In this document: in pieces, positions 1 through 8,057 of the stretch
Numbering within the stretch: position 1 is the stretch's first letter
Layout of the letters: each line of letters begins with the position of its first letter
Assembly: GCA_964566025.1 (NCBI GenBank)
Contig: CAZMHF010000015.1
Location: 1-41,283 of the forward strand
DNA length: 41,283 nucleotides
Direction: 5' to 3'
Origin: RGIG8306 sp964566025
Lineage (GTDB): Bacteria; Bacillota; Clostridia; Lachnospirales; Lachnospiraceae
Notes under the pieces: generated by a model
The model's database searches: none
What the model saw: only the letters and a program-made list of their open reading frames with translations
Told to the model about the DNA's origin: nothing
Made by a program: the position numbers and the translations under genes

Positions 1-2
1 AA

Positions 3-104
3 GCAGGAGAAAGAATTCTACCAGAGGATGAAATAGATAGGGAAGGCTATCTTGCTTTTTGCAAAGAATGGAAGGATTTAAAAGAGAAATCTGCTTGGAT
101 ATAA
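3..104 (+). CDS. 3' end of an unidentified gene (cut by the window edge)
   Basis: An open frame runs in from the left edge and encodes 33 residues ending KEKSAWI before a TAA stop. It is charged and helical-looking, with no recognisable motif. Codon use resembles the neighbours. It stops about 55 bases before the palindrome at the broken helicase junction. That is where the recombinase gene of an integrated element often ends, so a large serine recombinase C-terminus is one possibility, but nothing in the 33 residues proves it. Confidence 0.45.
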   Translation, partial: AGERILPEDEIDREGYLAFCKEWKDLKEKSAWI

Positions 105-158
105 TACACAAAAAACACAGAAGAATCTTTTAAAATAGAATAAAAGTATAAATATTTT

Positions 159-176
159 GTGTCATACCCTTGACAC
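159..176. other. Small palindrome at the helicase breakpoint (possible attachment-site arm)
   Basis: GTGTCA and TGACAC form a perfect 6-bp inverted repeat separated by six bases (TACCCT). It ends only five bases before the point (182) where recognisable helicase coding sequence begins. It lies in a 77-bp non-coding stretch between the incoming reading frame and the helicase fragment. There is no T-run after it, so it is unlikely to be a terminator. Recombination-site symmetry is an inference from its position. Confidence 0.35.
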
Positions 177-181
177 GATAG

Positions 182-1915
182 GGGGTTGGGAAAACGTATA
201 TTGCAGCCTTTGATTCGCTGAAATTTGAAAGAGTATTGTTTGTTGCCCATCGGGAAGAAATCTTAAATCAGGCGATGAGAACGTTCAAAACGGTAAGACG
301 TTTGAAGGATTATGGTTTCTTTCATGGAAAGCAAAAAGATACAATGAATGCCGTTGTTTTTGCTTCTGTTGCTACACTTGGTCGTGCAGAATATTTAGAT
401 AATGCGTATTTTGCACGTGATTACTTCGACTATATTGTTATTGATGAGTTTCATCATGTTGTCAATGAACAATATCGTCGCATTGTTGATTATTTTGAAC
501 CACGTTTTTTGTTAGGACTTACGGCGACGCCAGAGCGAATGGACGGAAAAAATATTTACGGACTGTGTAACTATAATGTACCTTACGAAATTTCAATGAA
601 AGAGGCCATTAACAAGGGGATGTTAGCGCCGTTTCGTTATTATGGCATTTATGACGAGACAGATTATTCTTCGCTTCATCTTGTTAAAGGCAAATACATC
701 GAAAATGAATTAACAAATTTATATAAGAAAAATGTAAATCGATACGATCTGATTTATAAACATTATCAAAAGTATCGCTCAAAAGCGGCATTGGGATTTT
801 GTTGTTCAAGAGCCCATGCAGAAAAAATGGCTGAAGAATTTTGCAAAAGGGGTATTCCGTCGGTTGCTGTTTATAGCGGTAGTAAGGGTGTTTTTTCTGA
901 AGAAAGACAAACAGCAATCGAAAAACTAAAGAATCAAGAAGTACGTGTGATTTTTTCAGTTGATATGTTCAACGAGGGAATTGATATTGCCACAATTGAT
1001 ATGGTACTATTTTTGCGATCAACAGAATCACCCATTGTGTTTTTGCAACAATTGGGGCGTGGTCTTCGTATTTGCCACGGAAAAGAATATTTGACGGTAC
1101 TTGACTTTATCGGAAATTATGAGAAAGCGGGAAAAGCCCCACTTCTTCTTAGTGGTGAAAAATCTTTTAGAGGAACGCAAATTGAAGATTATACACAAGT
1201 GGAGTATCCTGATGATTGTATAGTTGATTTTGATATGAGATTAATTGATTTGTTCCGTGAAGCAAATAAAAAAACAGTATCAATAAAAGAACGAATCCGC
1301 AAGGAGTTTTATCAAATTACAGAGTTATTGAATGGAAGGATTCCGTCACGTATGGAGTTGTTTATGCATATGGAGGATGATGTATATCAATACTGCATGT
1401 CACATGCAAAAGAAAATCCGTTTCGTCAATATCTCGATTATTTACATGAAGTAAATGCATTGTCAGATAAAGAACAATTATTGTTTGATTCAATCGGCAA
1501 GGAGTTTTTAGCGTTGATTGAAACGACGGACATGACAAAGGTATACAAAATGCCAATTCTATATGCGTTTTATAATAACGGAGATGTGCTTCTAGACATT
1601 TCGACAAAGCAGGTTCTTAAAGCGTGGAAAGATTTTTTTAACAACAATCGAAATTGGCGTGATTTTTCAAAAGATATTTCTTATGATACATACAAAAAAA
1701 TGACGGATAAGCAACATATCGCAAAAGCAAGAAGTATGCCCATTCGATTTCTAAAAGCATCCGGTAAAGGCTTTTTTGTTGAAAAAGAGGGGTATGAGAT
1801 TTCGATATGTGACGAGCTTGAAGAAGTTTTAAAAAACGAGGCATTTCAAATGCATATGAAGGACATATTGGAGTATCGTACAATGGAATATTATCGAAGA
1901 AGATATACATCATAA
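182..1915 (+). pseudogene. DEAD/DEAH-box (SF2) helicase, N-terminally truncated at Walker A
   Basis: Superfamily 2 helicase of the large clostridial type that normally has an N-terminal nuclease-like (PLD) region, a ResIII/DEAD core, a helicase C domain and a long C-terminal extension, about 950 residues in all. Here the frame opens right after an in-frame TAG (179-181) with GVGKT of motif I and carries on through motif II (DEFHH), motif III (TATPER), motif V (NEGIDI), motif VI (QQLGRGLR) and an extension ending in YYRRRY. The first third to half of the protein, including the residues just before the P-loop, is absent. A TTG at 236 could start a 559-residue product, but it would lack the P-loop and no ribosome binding site is visible. 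It is therefore probably non-functional. The remaining frame is intact over 1.7 kb, so the break looks recent. Confidence 0.8.
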
Positions 1916-1938
1916 ATGTTAAGTAAGGAGAGTTTCCT

Positions 1939-2502
1939 ATGAAGAATCTAAAAGACCTAACGCTTGAAGAGTTGTGGCAGCTCTTCCCAATAGAGCTTTG
2001 CAATCATCAAAGCGTGTATGCCGATTGGTACAAAGCAGAAGAAAAGAAGCTTCATGATCTGCTTGACCATAAATTTATTGTGCAAATTCATCATATTGGA
2101 AGTACGGCTGTTGAGCGGTTAATCGCCAAACCAATTGTCGATATTCTTTTGGAAACACCTATTAACTGCGATATGGATGAGATGATTCATTTACTTGAAG
2201 AAAATGAGTGGATTCTGATGAAAAAAGATCATTTAGCACAAATGGCGGATCTTAATAAAGGATATACGCCAGAAGGGTTTGCGAAGAAAGTATTTCATTT
2301 GCATATAAAACCGTTGGGTAATCATGATGAGATATATTTTAGAAACTACTTGCGTCGCCATCCAGAAGTTGCACGAGAATATGAGGTATTAAAACAGGAG
2401 TTGGCACAAACATATAAATACCATAGAGATAATTATACAGATGGCAAAACAGCATTTGTAAAGAAATATACACAAAAAGCAAAAGAAGAGAATGTGTTGT
2501 AG
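1939..2502 (+). CDS. GrpB family protein (UPF0157, nucleotidyltransferase-like)
   Basis: A 187-residue protein of the GrpB/UPF0157 family, which has a nucleotidyltransferase-like fold and is sometimes fused to dephospho-CoA kinase. The signature is HIGSTAV at residues 52-58 followed by AKPIVDIL (63-70). The later part contains the conserved H-x-H and RNYLRRHPEVAREYE stretch typical of the family. The ATG follows AAGGAG with good spacing. The biochemical role of the family is not established. It lies 23 bases after the helicase fragment and leads a close-packed run of small genes on the same strand. Confidence 0.85.
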   Translation: MKNLKDLTLEELWQLFPIELCNHQSVYADWYKAEEKKLHDLLDHKFIVQIHHIGSTAVERLIAKPIVDILLETPINCDMDEMIHLLEENEWILMKKDHLAQMADLNKGYTPEGFAKKVFHLHIKPLGNHDEIYFRNYLRRHPEVAREYEVLKQELAQTYKYHRDNYTDGKTAFVKKYTQKAKEENVL

Positions 2503-2518
2503 ACCAAGGAGGTATATA

Positions 2519-2965
2519 ATGAAAAAGCTAACGTGGGAAGAATACTATGAAAATTTTTATGAGTGGGATGAGGATGAGCAAATTGCGAATATTGAATATT
2601 TGGAATCTGTTGATGATGAAATTGAGGCTGCAGAAGTTATTTTAGCATTGCCTTTGAATTTTGAAGCCACTAGCAAACTACTAGATATGGCGATCGCAAA
2701 CTGTCTTGAATTTGATGTTGGAACAATGTTAGAATTTATGCATGTGTGCAATTGGGATATAATATATGAGGCACTATTAGCATTGGCGGAGACATTTGAT
2801 CAGGATGATATAGAAACGTTATATGGTGAAATTGATGATGATGTACTTATCGATATTTGCGAGGAAGGTGATCTTGAGTTGCCAAATGCATTATTAGAAG
2901 ATGACGACGACGACGAAGACGAAGAAGAAGAAGAAGAAGAAGAAGAAGAAGAAGAGGAATTTTAA
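2519..2965 (+). CDS. Acidic hypothetical protein with poly-Asp/Glu tail
   Basis: A 148-residue protein that I do not recognise. An ATG at 2492 is also in frame, but AAGGAGG at 2507-2513 points to the ATG at 2519 as the true start. Residues 1-125 are predicted to be mostly helical and strongly acidic, with several LLDMAIA/LLALAET-like helices that could form a small helical-repeat fold. The last 24 residues are almost only Asp and Glu, ending in 13 Glu and a Phe. The gene ends two bases before the LacX-like gene, so the two are probably co-translated. No catalytic motif, signal peptide or membrane segment is visible. Confidence 0.75.
   Translation: MKKLTWEEYYENFYEWDEDEQIANIEYLESVDDEIEAAEVILALPLNFEATSKLLDMAIANCLEFDVGTMLEFMHVCNWDIIYEALLALAETFDQDDIETLYGEIDDDVLIDICEEGDLELPNALLEDDDDDEDEEEEEEEEEEEEEF
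2921..2953 (+). repeat. (GAA)11 triplet microsatellite inside a coding region
   Basis: Eleven uninterrupted GAA codons, preceded by an imperfect GAC/GAA run from about 2901. They encode the Glu tail of the acidic protein. Perfect triplet runs of this length can slip during replication; in this frame slippage would change tail length without a frameshift. Confidence 0.9.
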
Positions 2966-2967
2966 CT

Positions 2968-3825
2968 ATGATTATAACAAAACAAAGTGGAAACTTAACA
3001 ATTGAAGTAGACAGTTACGGTGCAGAGCTTCATTCTATTAAACTTGACGGGCATGAATACTTGTGGCAATCCAAAGAACCATGGAAACGCTATGCGCCGA
3101 TTCTATTTCCGTTTATTTGCTCACCAAAAAACCAAACATATATTGCAAAAGATGCGACCTACATAATGCCAGGGAATCATGGATTTGCCCGTGATAGTGA
3201 ATTTAGATTATTGCATCAAGATCGAACAAGTGCTAGCTTTCTTCTTTCTAGCAATAAAGAGACAATGGCTGTGTATCCATATGGATTTGATTTTATCGTG
3301 AAGTATGTTCTTGCGGATGGAAAAATAATCGTTCGTCATATCGTAAAAAACAAGAGCCCTTATCCGATGTATTTTTATTTGGGTGGACATCCAGCATTTA
3401 ATTGCCCCCTTGAAGAAGGACTTTCCTTTGATGATTATTATATAGAATTTGCTGAAAATGAGACAATTGTTCAGGCAATCAATGATTCAGAGCGAACTAT
3501 ACTCGAAAATGAAAAAAAGATGCCTTTAACACGCAAACTTTTCGACTATGATGTTGTTATGAAAGATGCACCTACATCCAAAGAGGTAAGATTGAAAACA
3601 GACAAGGCAACGCGTTTTGTCAGTGTCGAATACCCGATGAGTAACTGTATTGCTATTTGGTCACCAACTGCCGATGATCATGCAAAGTTCGTATGTCTTG
3701 AACCATGGACAAGCGTTCCAATTTATGCAGATGATGCGTATGAGGATCTTTCGGATAAGCCACATGCCATTATGCTTTTGGCAAATAGAACTTATGAATA
3801 TGAATATAGCATTGTAGTTGGGTAA
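2968..3825 (+). CDS. Aldose 1-epimerase family protein (LacX-like)
   Basis: A 285-residue galactose mutarotase-fold protein of the LacX/YeaD-like branch, which acts on hexose or hexose-phosphate anomers; the exact substrate cannot be read from sequence. Typical features are the N-terminal YGAELHSIKLDGHEYLW segment, PFICSPKNQ, GNHGFARDSEF with a conserved His, and GGHPAFNCP with the second His near residue 141. The C-terminal EPWTSVP segment is also typical. Length fits the family. The start lies two bases after the preceding stop with only GAGGAA upstream, suggesting coupling to the acidic-tail gene. It is distinct from the GalM-type epimerase later in the window. Confidence 0.85.
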   Translation: MIITKQSGNLTIEVDSYGAELHSIKLDGHEYLWQSKEPWKRYAPILFPFICSPKNQTYIAKDATYIMPGNHGFARDSEFRLLHQDRTSASFLLSSNKETMAVYPYGFDFIVKYVLADGKIIVRHIVKNKSPYPMYFYLGGHPAFNCPLEEGLSFDDYYIEFAENETIVQAINDSERTILENEKKMPLTRKLFDYDVVMKDAPTSKEVRLKTDKATRFVSVEYPMSNCIAIWSPTADDHAKFVCLEPWTSVPIYADDAYEDLSDKPHAIMLLANRTYEYEYSIVVG

Positions 3826-3837
3826 TGGAGGTGCTTT

Positions 3838-4299
3838 TTGAGAATAGTTATACAAAGAGTAAATGAAGCGTCAGTTGTTGTAAGTGAAAAGGTGGTTGGT
3901 GAAATCAAACAAGGCTTATTAGTTTTGGTAGGTGTGTGCGATGAAGATACAAAAAAAGATTGCGACAAACTTGCCGATAAGCTTACAAAATTGCGAATCT
4001 TTGCAGATGAAAATGATAAAACAAATTTATCAATTGATGACATTGGTGGCGATTTATTGATTATATCGCAATTTACATTATATGCAGATTGTCGAAAGGG
4101 AAATCGTCCAAGCTTTATACGTGCAGGAGGGCCAGCCTATGCAGAAGAATTATACGAATATTTCTTGCAGGCTTGTAGAAGCCGTATGATTGGTCGCGTG
4201 GAGACAGGGCAATTTGGCGCCGACATGAAGGTTCACTTAGTGAATGATGGGCCATTTACCATTGTTCTAGAATGCATAAAAGGGGAGATTGCGCCATGA
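3838..4299 (+). CDS. dtd: D-aminoacyl-tRNA deacylase
   Basis: Dtd hydrolyses D-aminoacyl-tRNAs, and also Gly-tRNA-Ala, in the cytosol, keeping D-amino acids out of translation. The 153-residue product carries both family signatures: SQFTL at 77-81 followed by KGNRPSF, and the GP motif in NDGPFT around residues 138-139. The start is a TTG preceded by GGAGG, since the protein begins RIVIQRVNEASV as the family does and no ATG is available. The gene overlaps the next one by ATGA, so the two are translationally coupled. Its usual clostridial partner relA is not adjacent here. Confidence 0.95.
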   Translation: MRIVIQRVNEASVVVSEKVVGEIKQGLLVLVGVCDEDTKKDCDKLADKLTKLRIFADENDKTNLSIDDIGGDLLIISQFTLYADCRKGNRPSFIRAGGPAYAEELYEYFLQACRSRMIGRVETGQFGADMKVHLVNDGPFTIVLECIKGEIAP

Positions 4300-4637
4300 A
4301 TATACAAATCTTTGGTAGGAAAAAATGCTTTGATACAAAGAAAGCAGAGCGTTTTTTCAAAGAGAGAGGCATAAAATTTCAATTCATTGACCTAGATACA
4401 AAAGGACTTAGTAAAGGAGAATTCAACAGTGTATTAAGTGCTGTTGGAGGACTTGAAAAACTAATTGATGAAAAAAACACCTCCCAAGAAGCCTTGCTTC
4501 TTAAATATTTATCGGATAAGGAAGATAAAATCGAAAAGCTTCTTGAATATCCAAAGTTGTTTAAATCCCCTATTGTGAGAAATGGAAAAAAAGCAACCGT
4601 TGGATTTTGCAAAGATGTATGGGAGAAATGGGAATAA
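4296..4637 (+). CDS. ArsC/Spx-like thioredoxin-fold protein
   Basis: A 114-residue member of the arsenate reductase/Spx superfamily. The N-terminus IQIFGRKKCFDTKKAERFF has the single active-type cysteine at residue 11, and SPIVRNGKKATVGF matches the cis-Pro region of the fold. There is no second cysteine two or three residues away, so it is a monothiol type, not Spx-like CXXC. Substrate is unknown; arsenate reduction is not implied without ars genes, and none are nearby. The start ATG overlaps the dtd stop and has GGGGAG upstream; a longer in-frame start at 4272 would lie inside dtd and is less likely. Confidence 0.8.
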   Translation: MNIQIFGRKKCFDTKKAERFFKERGIKFQFIDLDTKGLSKGEFNSVLSAVGGLEKLIDEKNTSQEALLLKYLSDKEDKIEKLLEYPKLFKSPIVRNGKKATVGFCKDVWEKWE

Positions 4638-4646
4638 AGAAAAGCG

Positions 4647-5102
4647 ATGGAGATTAGACAAATAATCAACGGAAAGAAAAAATACATTGAATTATTGTTG
4701 CTTGCCGATGAGCAAGAAGATATGATTGAGCGTTACCTTGAGAGAGGTGATATGTTTGTGCTAGAGGATGATGGTATAAAAGCCGAATGTGTCGTCACGA
4801 AAGAAGCCGAAGGTGTATATGAAATAAAAAATATCGCTGTTAAGAAAAAAAGTCAAGGACAAGGCTATGGCAGAGCGTTGATTGAATTTGTTGTGCAATA
4901 CTATAAAGATGCAAAAACATTTCGTGTGGGAACGGGTGATGTACCATCCACGGTAGGATTTTATGAGAAATGTGGATTTGTTCAAGCGTATCGCGTGAAA
5001 AATTTTTTCTTGGATAACTACGACCATGAGATTGTAGAAGATGGAAAGCAATTGGTGGATATGGTAGTGCTAGAGAGGGGAGTTGAAAAACACCTTCATT
5101 AG
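4647..5102 (+). CDS. GNAT family N-acetyltransferase
   Basis: A 151-residue GCN5-related acetyltransferase. The acetyl-CoA pyrophosphate-binding motif A reads QGQGYGRALIEF at residues 70-81 after the strand IKNIAVKKK, and the motif B region VGFYEKCGF follows. The substrate cannot be predicted. It starts nine bases after the ArsC/Spx-like gene with only a weak purine-rich site, so it is probably the last gene of the same operon. Its stop is 11 bases from the end of the convergent nitrilase-family gene, and no clear terminator hairpin separates them. Confidence 0.88.
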   Translation: MEIRQIINGKKKYIELLLLADEQEDMIERYLERGDMFVLEDDGIKAECVVTKEAEGVYEIKNIAVKKKSQGQGYGRALIEFVVQYYKDAKTFRVGTGDVPSTVGFYEKCGFVQAYRVKNFFLDNYDHEIVEDGKQLVDMVVLERGVEKHLH

Positions 5103-5113
5103 CGATAAGTCCT

Positions 5114-5953
5114 TTACTCCACCAGCCCGCCATATACTTCAACTCTTCGGTACGTATTGCCATGTACTTCTCTTTCACGATAATCTCGTAGTTGTGCCAC
5201 ATCCAATTCGGCGATATAAATACCCTCTTCACCATTGGCTTGGAACATGCAAGTGTCGCGTGATCCTTCTAAATCTGGTAGATAGACAACGCCGTCAAAC
5301 AAACTAGAACCACCATTGCAATCGGGGACTGTATCTGGATAATTGCATGTTGCCAAAGCGAGCATATTTTCATAGGCTCTCGCACGAAGTTGCGAGAGTC
5401 TGTTTATTTCCATAGGACAAGCATTTGGAACAAGAATAAGCTCAGCATCCTTTAGCATCAAAAGGCGTGCGCTTTCTGGAAATTCACGATCAAAACAAAT
5501 CATAGCACCTACATTGATAGGCCCGCAAGCGGTGTTAAGGCTAGTAACGAAAAAATCATCGCCAGGAGTTAAATGTGCTTCAACATCAAACGCACAAGTA
5601 TGCACTTTTGCATAGGTGAATTGGCGCTCGCCAAAACGATCAAACAAAACAAGTGAATTACGAGGTGCAGGGTTACATTTTTCAAGAAATGTAATGCCAA
5701 TAGCCATATCAAGTTCTCGAGCAAGAGAACCAAAAGCATTGACAAAATCACTTGTAGCAGAGATGGCATCCTCTCTCCATTCCTCAAACGGACGGTCATA
5801 AATGCGATAGCCATTACTCCACATTTCTGGGAAAAGAGCAATATCGGCGCCTAGTGATTTGGCCTTTTTACAAGCAGTCATTCCTTTTTGAAGATTTTCG
5901 GATAGTGTAGAGCATGGAGCAAGCTGTAGTAAAGCGATTTTTAAGGTTTTCAT
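5114..5953 (-). CDS. Carbon-nitrogen hydrolase (nitrilase superfamily)
   Basis: A 279-residue nitrilase-superfamily amidohydrolase with the full Glu-Lys-Cys triad: E43 in FPEMWSNGY, K116 in YAKVHT, and C153 in MICFDREFPES. Such enzymes cleave C-N bonds of small amides, carbamoyl compounds or omega-amido acids; the exact substrate is not evident. The ATG has GGGAGAG upstream and a well-spaced promoter on this strand. It is one of only two - strand genes in the window and is convergent with the GNAT gene, so it forms its own transcription unit at the left edge of an accessory pocket. Confidence 0.88.
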   Translation of the reverse strand: MKTLKIALLQLAPCSTLSENLQKGMTACKKAKSLGADIALFPEMWSNGYRIYDRPFEEWREDAISATSDFVNAFGSLARELDMAIGITFLEKCNPAPRNSLVLFDRFGERQFTYAKVHTCAFDVEAHLTPGDDFFVTSLNTACGPINVGAMICFDREFPESARLLMLKDAELILVPNACPMEINRLSQLRARAYENMLALATCNYPDTVPDCNGGSSLFDGVVYLPDLEGSRDTCMFQANGEEGIYIAELDVAQLRDYREREVHGNTYRRVEVYGGLVE

Positions 5954-5995
5954 ATTGTAACTCTCCCATAGTAGTTTTGAAATAAAGATATATTA

Positions 5996-6024
5996 ATAAT
6001 ACACAACTCTATCAAGACAATCAA
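5996..6024 (-). promoter_or_regulatory. Sigma-A-type promoter for the nitrilase-family gene
   Basis: On the - strand TTGATT (6019-6024) and TATTAT (5996-6001) are separated by 17 bases, about 45 bases ahead of the start codon. Read by eye; moderate match. Confidence 0.5.
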
Positions 6025-6044
6025 TGCAATATTGCCTCAAACGA

Positions 6045-6073
6045 TTGTATTTCAAGATGAAATGCGATAAAAT
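6045..6073 (+). promoter_or_regulatory. Sigma-A-type promoter, divergent, reading into the methyltransferase relic
   Basis: TTGTAT (6045-6050) and TAAAAT (6068-6073) have a 17-base spacer. This was probably the original promoter of the now broken methyltransferase gene and may now drive the VOC/SDR/kinase genes downstream. Confidence 0.45.
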
Positions 6074-6124
6074 ATGAAGTAATTATAACAATACAATATG
6101 CTCTATGGAAAGGCATACCTATAC

Positions 6125-6293
6125 AATGAAAGAAAAATACATGTGATTTCAAAAACTGTTGCCTATATTTGAAGAAAAGCGTGTGTTAGACATGGGATGT
6201 GGTTTTGGTTGGCATTGCGAATATGCTTTTTCTAAAGGTGCAGCATCTGTTGTAGGAACAGATATTTCAGCAAAAAAAGGTGGGATAAAATGA
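6125..6293 (+). pseudogene. Relic of a class I SAM-dependent methyltransferase
   Basis: The frame starts ATG-KEKYM, hits TGA at 6143, then continues FQKLLPIF, EEKRVLDMGCGFGWHCEYA and SVVGTDIS before ending at a TGA. VLDMGCGFGWHC is motif I of SAM-binding methyltransferases and VVGTDIS is the acidic end of strand 2. Intact members of this family have roughly 25 more residues between the first few residues and the FQKLLP segment, and about 180 residues after the GTDIS motif. Both stretches are missing here, so the gene has an internal and a C-terminal deletion. Its terminal TGA overlaps the ATG of the next gene. Confidence 0.8.
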
Positions 6294-6646
6294 GACTTCG
6301 AAATATAGTAATAGTAGTTGAAAATATCGAAAAATCAGTGGCATTTTATAGGGAAATGTTCGGATTGGAAATCGTGCTAAATCAAGGTGAAACAATTATC
6401 TTGACAGAAGGTCTTGTGCTACAAGAAAAACATGTGTGGGAGCAGGCACTCAAAAGAGGCATAATTCCTAAAAATCATGCGAGTGAATTGTATTTTGAAG
6501 AAGCTAATATCGAAGGTTTTGTAAAAAAACTTGAGGAATATCCATTTGAAATTGAATATGTGACGCCATTTACACAATATCCATCAGGAAAGAAAGTTAT
6601 TCGGTTTTATGATTTGGATGGACATTTGATTGAAGTGGGGAATTAA
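6290..6646 (+). CDS. VOC (glyoxalase/bleomycin-resistance fold) family protein
   Basis: A single-domain 118-residue vicinal-oxygen-chelate protein with two beta-alpha-beta-beta-beta halves: VVENIEKSVAFYREMFGLE at the start, and the second half ending FYDLDGHLIEVG with the usual metal-ligand Glu in that last strand. ELYF near residue 66 provides the other candidate Glu. Substrate is unknown; it may be a lyase, dioxygenase or binding protein. AGGTGGG lies seven bases before the ATG, inside the methyltransferase relic, so the present start signal sits at a deletion endpoint. The SDR gene follows after 56 bases. Confidence 0.85.
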   Translation: MRLRNIVIVVENIEKSVAFYREMFGLEIVLNQGETIILTEGLVLQEKHVWEQALKRGIIPKNHASELYFEEANIEGFVKKLEEYPFEIEYVTPFTQYPSGKKVIRFYDLDGHLIEVGN

Positions 6647-6702
6647 AACAGATGCCAGTGTGAAGAAACGTATTACGAAGGTACTGATAAAGGAGGAGCA
6701 AT

Positions 6703-7563
6703 ATGTCAAGTCAAAAAATTGCACTTGTAACAGGGGCTAATTCTGGCATGGGAAAAGCAACTGTGAAAGCACTAGCAGAAAAAGGATTCTTTGTTGTGAT
6801 GCTTTGTAGAAGCAAGGAGCGTGGTGAAGAAGCATTTGATGAGCTTAGCAAGAATTTCAAAAACATTGCATTGATGCTATGCGATTTAGGCGATATGAAC
6901 GATATTAGGCGCTTTTGTGGCGAGTTTATAAAAAGATATGATCATATAGATGTTTTGATTAATAATGCGGGTGTCATTACATTAAATCGGCAAGAAACAA
7001 AGGATGGTCTGGAATTGCAATTTGGGGTGAATCATGTAGGCCATTTTTTATTAACGACGCAATTGCTTGGGGTTATTAAGAATAGCAGGACGGCACGAAT
7101 TGTGGTGGTTGGATCAGGGGCGCATAAGATTGGAAAAATTGATTTTTCAAATCTACCACTTAAAAAAGGATTTTCGGTTTTTTCGGCATACGGAAGAGCG
7201 AAATTGTGCAATTTATTATTTACAAAAGAATTGGCTAGGCGTTTATTAGAAGAAAAAATTAGTCATGTAACAGTCAATTGCGTTCATCCAGGCGCTGTTG
7301 CGACAAATATGGGAGTAGACCGAAAGACTGGTTTTGGAAAAACAATTATGCGAATATTGAAGCCATTTTTCCAAACGCCAGAAAAAGGTGCCACTTGCGC
7401 TATATATGTGGCAACGAGTGAAGAAGGCGGACGAATTAGCGGCGAATATTGGTATAAATCAAAGCTTCAACGTTCCTCTAAGCGCTCACGTGATATAGAA
7501 TTGGCGAAAAAATTGTGGATGGTTAGCGAAGAGTTAGTTAAAGAAAAGGGAGAAACTCCATGA
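6703..7563 (+). CDS. SDR family NAD(P)-dependent oxidoreductase
   Basis: A 286-residue classical short-chain dehydrogenase of the retinol-dehydrogenase-like group. The Rossmann motif VTGANSGMGKATV is at the N-terminus. NNAG is at 87-90, the catalytic Ser is S138 (VGSGAH), and Tyr/Lys are Y163 and K167 (AYGRAK). HPGAVATNMG follows, as in the family. The substrate is probably a lipophilic alcohol or ketone, but this is family-level inference. The ATG has AAGGAGGAGC upstream. The stop overlaps the ATG of the next gene (ATGA), so the kinase-like gene is coupled to it. Confidence 0.9.
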   Translation: MSSQKIALVTGANSGMGKATVKALAEKGFFVVMLCRSKERGEEAFDELSKNFKNIALMLCDLGDMNDIRRFCGEFIKRYDHIDVLINNAGVITLNRQETKDGLELQFGVNHVGHFLLTTQLLGVIKNSRTARIVVVGSGAHKIGKIDFSNLPLKKGFSVFSAYGRAKLCNLLFTKELARRLLEEKISHVTVNCVHPGAVATNMGVDRKTGFGKTIMRILKPFFQTPEKGATCAIYVATSEEGGRISGEYWYKSKLQRSSKRSRDIELAKKLWMVSEELVKEKGETP

Positions 7564-8057
7564 AAAGAGTTTTGATTATTGGTTGTCCTGGTGCAGGGAA
7601 AAGCACGTTGGCTAGAAGGCTCCGTGATAAAACAGGTTTGCCACTTTATTATCTCGATATGATTTGGCATAAGGAAGACGAAACAACAGTATCACAAGAA
7701 GAATTTGATACAAGAATTGATGAAATTCTTGAAATGGACGAATGGATTATTGATGGAAGTTACTTTAGAACATTCAAAAAGAGAATAGAGAGATGCGATA
7801 CAGTTATTTTGCTTGATCTTCCAACAGAGGTATGTTTGAGAAGTGTTGAGAGGCGTATTGGGACAAAAAGAGAAGATATGCCTTGGATTGAAAAAGAATT
7901 TGATCCAGAATTTCGACAATATATTGAGAAATACAAGAAAACACACGCTCTTGATTTTATGAATGTGTTAGAGAAAGATGCTATGCAAAATAGCGAAAAG
8001 GAAATTATCATACTGCGTAGTAGAGAAGAAGTGAATATATGGATAGAAGAATATTAG
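7560..8057 (+). CDS. Adenylate kinase-like P-loop protein (topology-modulation type)
   Basis: A 165-residue P-loop NTPase of the family often annotated as 'DNA topology modulation protein' (FlaR-like), related to adenylate and shikimate kinases. The Walker A GCPGAGKST is at residues 8-16. It is followed by LPLYYLDMIWHK and EWIIDGSY, and LDLPTEVCLRSVERRI marks the adenylate-kinase-like lid region. A small-molecule kinase role is likely but the substrate is unknown. Translationally coupled to the SDR gene. A relic of a different gene begins right at its stop codon, so a rearrangement endpoint lies immediately downstream. Confidence 0.82.
   Translation: MKRVLIIGCPGAGKSTLARRLRDKTGLPLYYLDMIWHKEDETTVSQEEFDTRIDEILEMDEWIIDGSYFRTFKKRIERCDTVILLDLPTEVCLRSVERRIGTKREDMPWIEKEFDPEFRQYIEKYKKTHALDFMNVLEKDAMQNSEKEIIILRSREEVNIWIEEY

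Noticed and set aside
4840..5235. 131-codon - strand frame across the GNAT/nitrilase junction
   Set aside because: It is antisense to two well-supported genes, has no ribosome binding site and no family motif.
5083..5307. 74-codon + strand frame beginning at the end of the GNAT gene
   Set aside because: It lies antisense to the nitrilase-family gene, whose catalytic triad is complete; composition looks non-coding.
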